51,111 nt of DNA, taken from positions 1 through 51,111 of the forward strand of contig VXLW01000057.1 of the NCBI GenBank assembly GCA_009841435.1, given 5' to 3'. Under the pieces are notes generated by a model, which had not been told where the DNA came from, did not search any database, and saw only the letters and a list, made by a program, of their open reading frames with translations. The first letter of the stretch is position 1; each line of letters starts with the position of its first letter. This document shows positions 50,653-51,111 of this stretch, in pieces. The position numbers and the translations under genes are program-made. Origin of the DNA: Dehalococcoidia bacterium (GTDB taxonomy: Bacteria; Chloroflexota; Dehalococcoidia; Tepidiformales; Tepidiformaceae).

Positions 50653-51111
50653 ATGGCTCCGAGCACGCGCACGATGGTGGTCCGGAATCTGGGGCTCACC
50701 CGGTACAGGGACGTCCACCGCCTGCAGCAGAAGCTGCAGGCCGAGCGCATCCGCGGGGAGGGCGTCGACACACTCCTGCTGACGGAGCATCAGCCGGTGT
50801 TCACGCTGGGGCGAAACCATCCCGAGCCGAACCTGCGGGCCACGGAGGCGATGGTGCGGGCCGCGGGCATCGAGGTGGCGCAGACGGAGCGCGGGGGCGA
50901 CATCACCTACCACGGACCGGGACAGCTCGTGGCGTACGGCATCATCGACCTGCAGGCGTGGGGGGTGCGGGTGGTCGACTACGTGTCGGCGCTCGAGGAC
51001 ACGATGTTCGGGGTGCTGGGGGAGTGGGGCATCGAGGGGCGGCGGCACGAGTGCGCGCGAGGGGTCTGGGTGGGGGAGCGGAAGTTGGGGTCTGTGGGGC
51101 TGCACGTGCGG
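50653..51111 (+). CDS. lipB: Octanoyltransferase LipB, 3'-truncated by the window
   Basis: First 153 codons of lipoyl(octanoyl) transferase, which moves octanoate from acyl carrier protein to lipoyl domains of dehydrogenase complexes. LTEHQPVFTLGRN and the signature ERGGDITYHGPGQLVAYGIIDL (about 79-100) are clear. The catalytic lysine is likely K144 in GERKLGSVGLHVR, the last residues present. The matching cysteine lies beyond the window. ATG 50653 follows a leaderless-type TACGCT. Not broken; simply cut by the window end. Confidence 0.94.
   Translation, partial: MAPSTRTMVVRNLGLTRYRDVHRLQQKLQAERIRGEGVDTLLLTEHQPVFTLGRNHPEPNLRATEAMVRAAGIEVAQTERGGDITYHGPGQLVAYGIIDLQAWGVRVVDYVSALEDTMFGVLGEWGIEGRRHECARGVWVGERKLGSVGLHVR

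Overview
The window is about 51 kb of GC-rich DNA (roughly 70% GC by eye) with very dense genes on both strands and many 1-4 bp stop/start overlaps. It reads as a chromosomal segment of an uncultured Chloroflexota bacterium, possibly Dehalococcoidia-like. That placement is inference. It rests on the F420 gene cofC together with luciferase-like oxidoreductases, HrcA/CIRCE heat-shock control, a type-2 isoleucyl-tRNA synthetase behind a transcriptional T-box, ThyX thymidylate synthase, and UGSC/SelW-type selenoproteins. I saw no CRISPR array, tRNA, rRNA or insertion sequence.

Layout. 1-3.1 kb: a 5'-truncated homoserine kinase after a poly-C edge artefact, then a beta-propeller/tail-hub-like protein with a small coupled partner. 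3.1-9.2 kb: MFS transporter with a possible leader peptide, luciferase-like enzyme, a divergent TPR/YciI operon, thioesterase, alpha/beta hydrolase and a membrane protein. 9.2-16.3 kb: T-box leader, ileS, HAD phosphatase and a membrane-anchored protein made of six tandem Cache-like domains. 16.2-23.6 kb: quinone reductase-fabI opposite lgt-glutaredoxin, then nadD divergent from CIRCE-hrcA-grpE-dnaK. 23.5-29.7 kb: small-molecule enzymes (class II aldolase, ferredoxin, amidohydrolase, ThpR, cyclase, PIG-L, VOC, SDR), ending with an AhpD-like gene interrupted by an in-frame TGA. 29.6-36.6 kb: two-component system, phosphotransferase, CCA transferase, Tat-type cupredoxin, F420-type oxidoreductase and a membrane protein. 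36.7-44 kb: a fused double SDR, PQQ-type lipoprotein dehydrogenase, aminotransferase, HTH-PASTA protein, dapA and dCTP deaminase. 44-51 kb: NIPSNAP, selW, UGSC selenoprotein, secA, cofC, histidine phosphatase, thyX and the start of lipB.

The main result is three probable selenoprotein genes that ordinary gene calling splits or misses: an AhpD-like protein with C-R-Y-U (28955-29560), a SelW-like protein with C-V-P-U (44432-44683, minus) and a UGSC protein (44814-45332). In each, TGA sits where a redox Cys is expected, homologous sequence continues in the same frame, and a hairpin follows whose loop starts 18-20 nt after the TGA with G in its first two bases. That is the pattern of a bacterial SECIS element.

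A second window-wide pattern is a TANNNT hexamer ending 6-8 nt before the start codon at 17 positions. It implies extensive leaderless transcription and fixes several start codons. Genes lacking it usually have a clear Shine-Dalgarno sequence or are coupled to an upstream gene.
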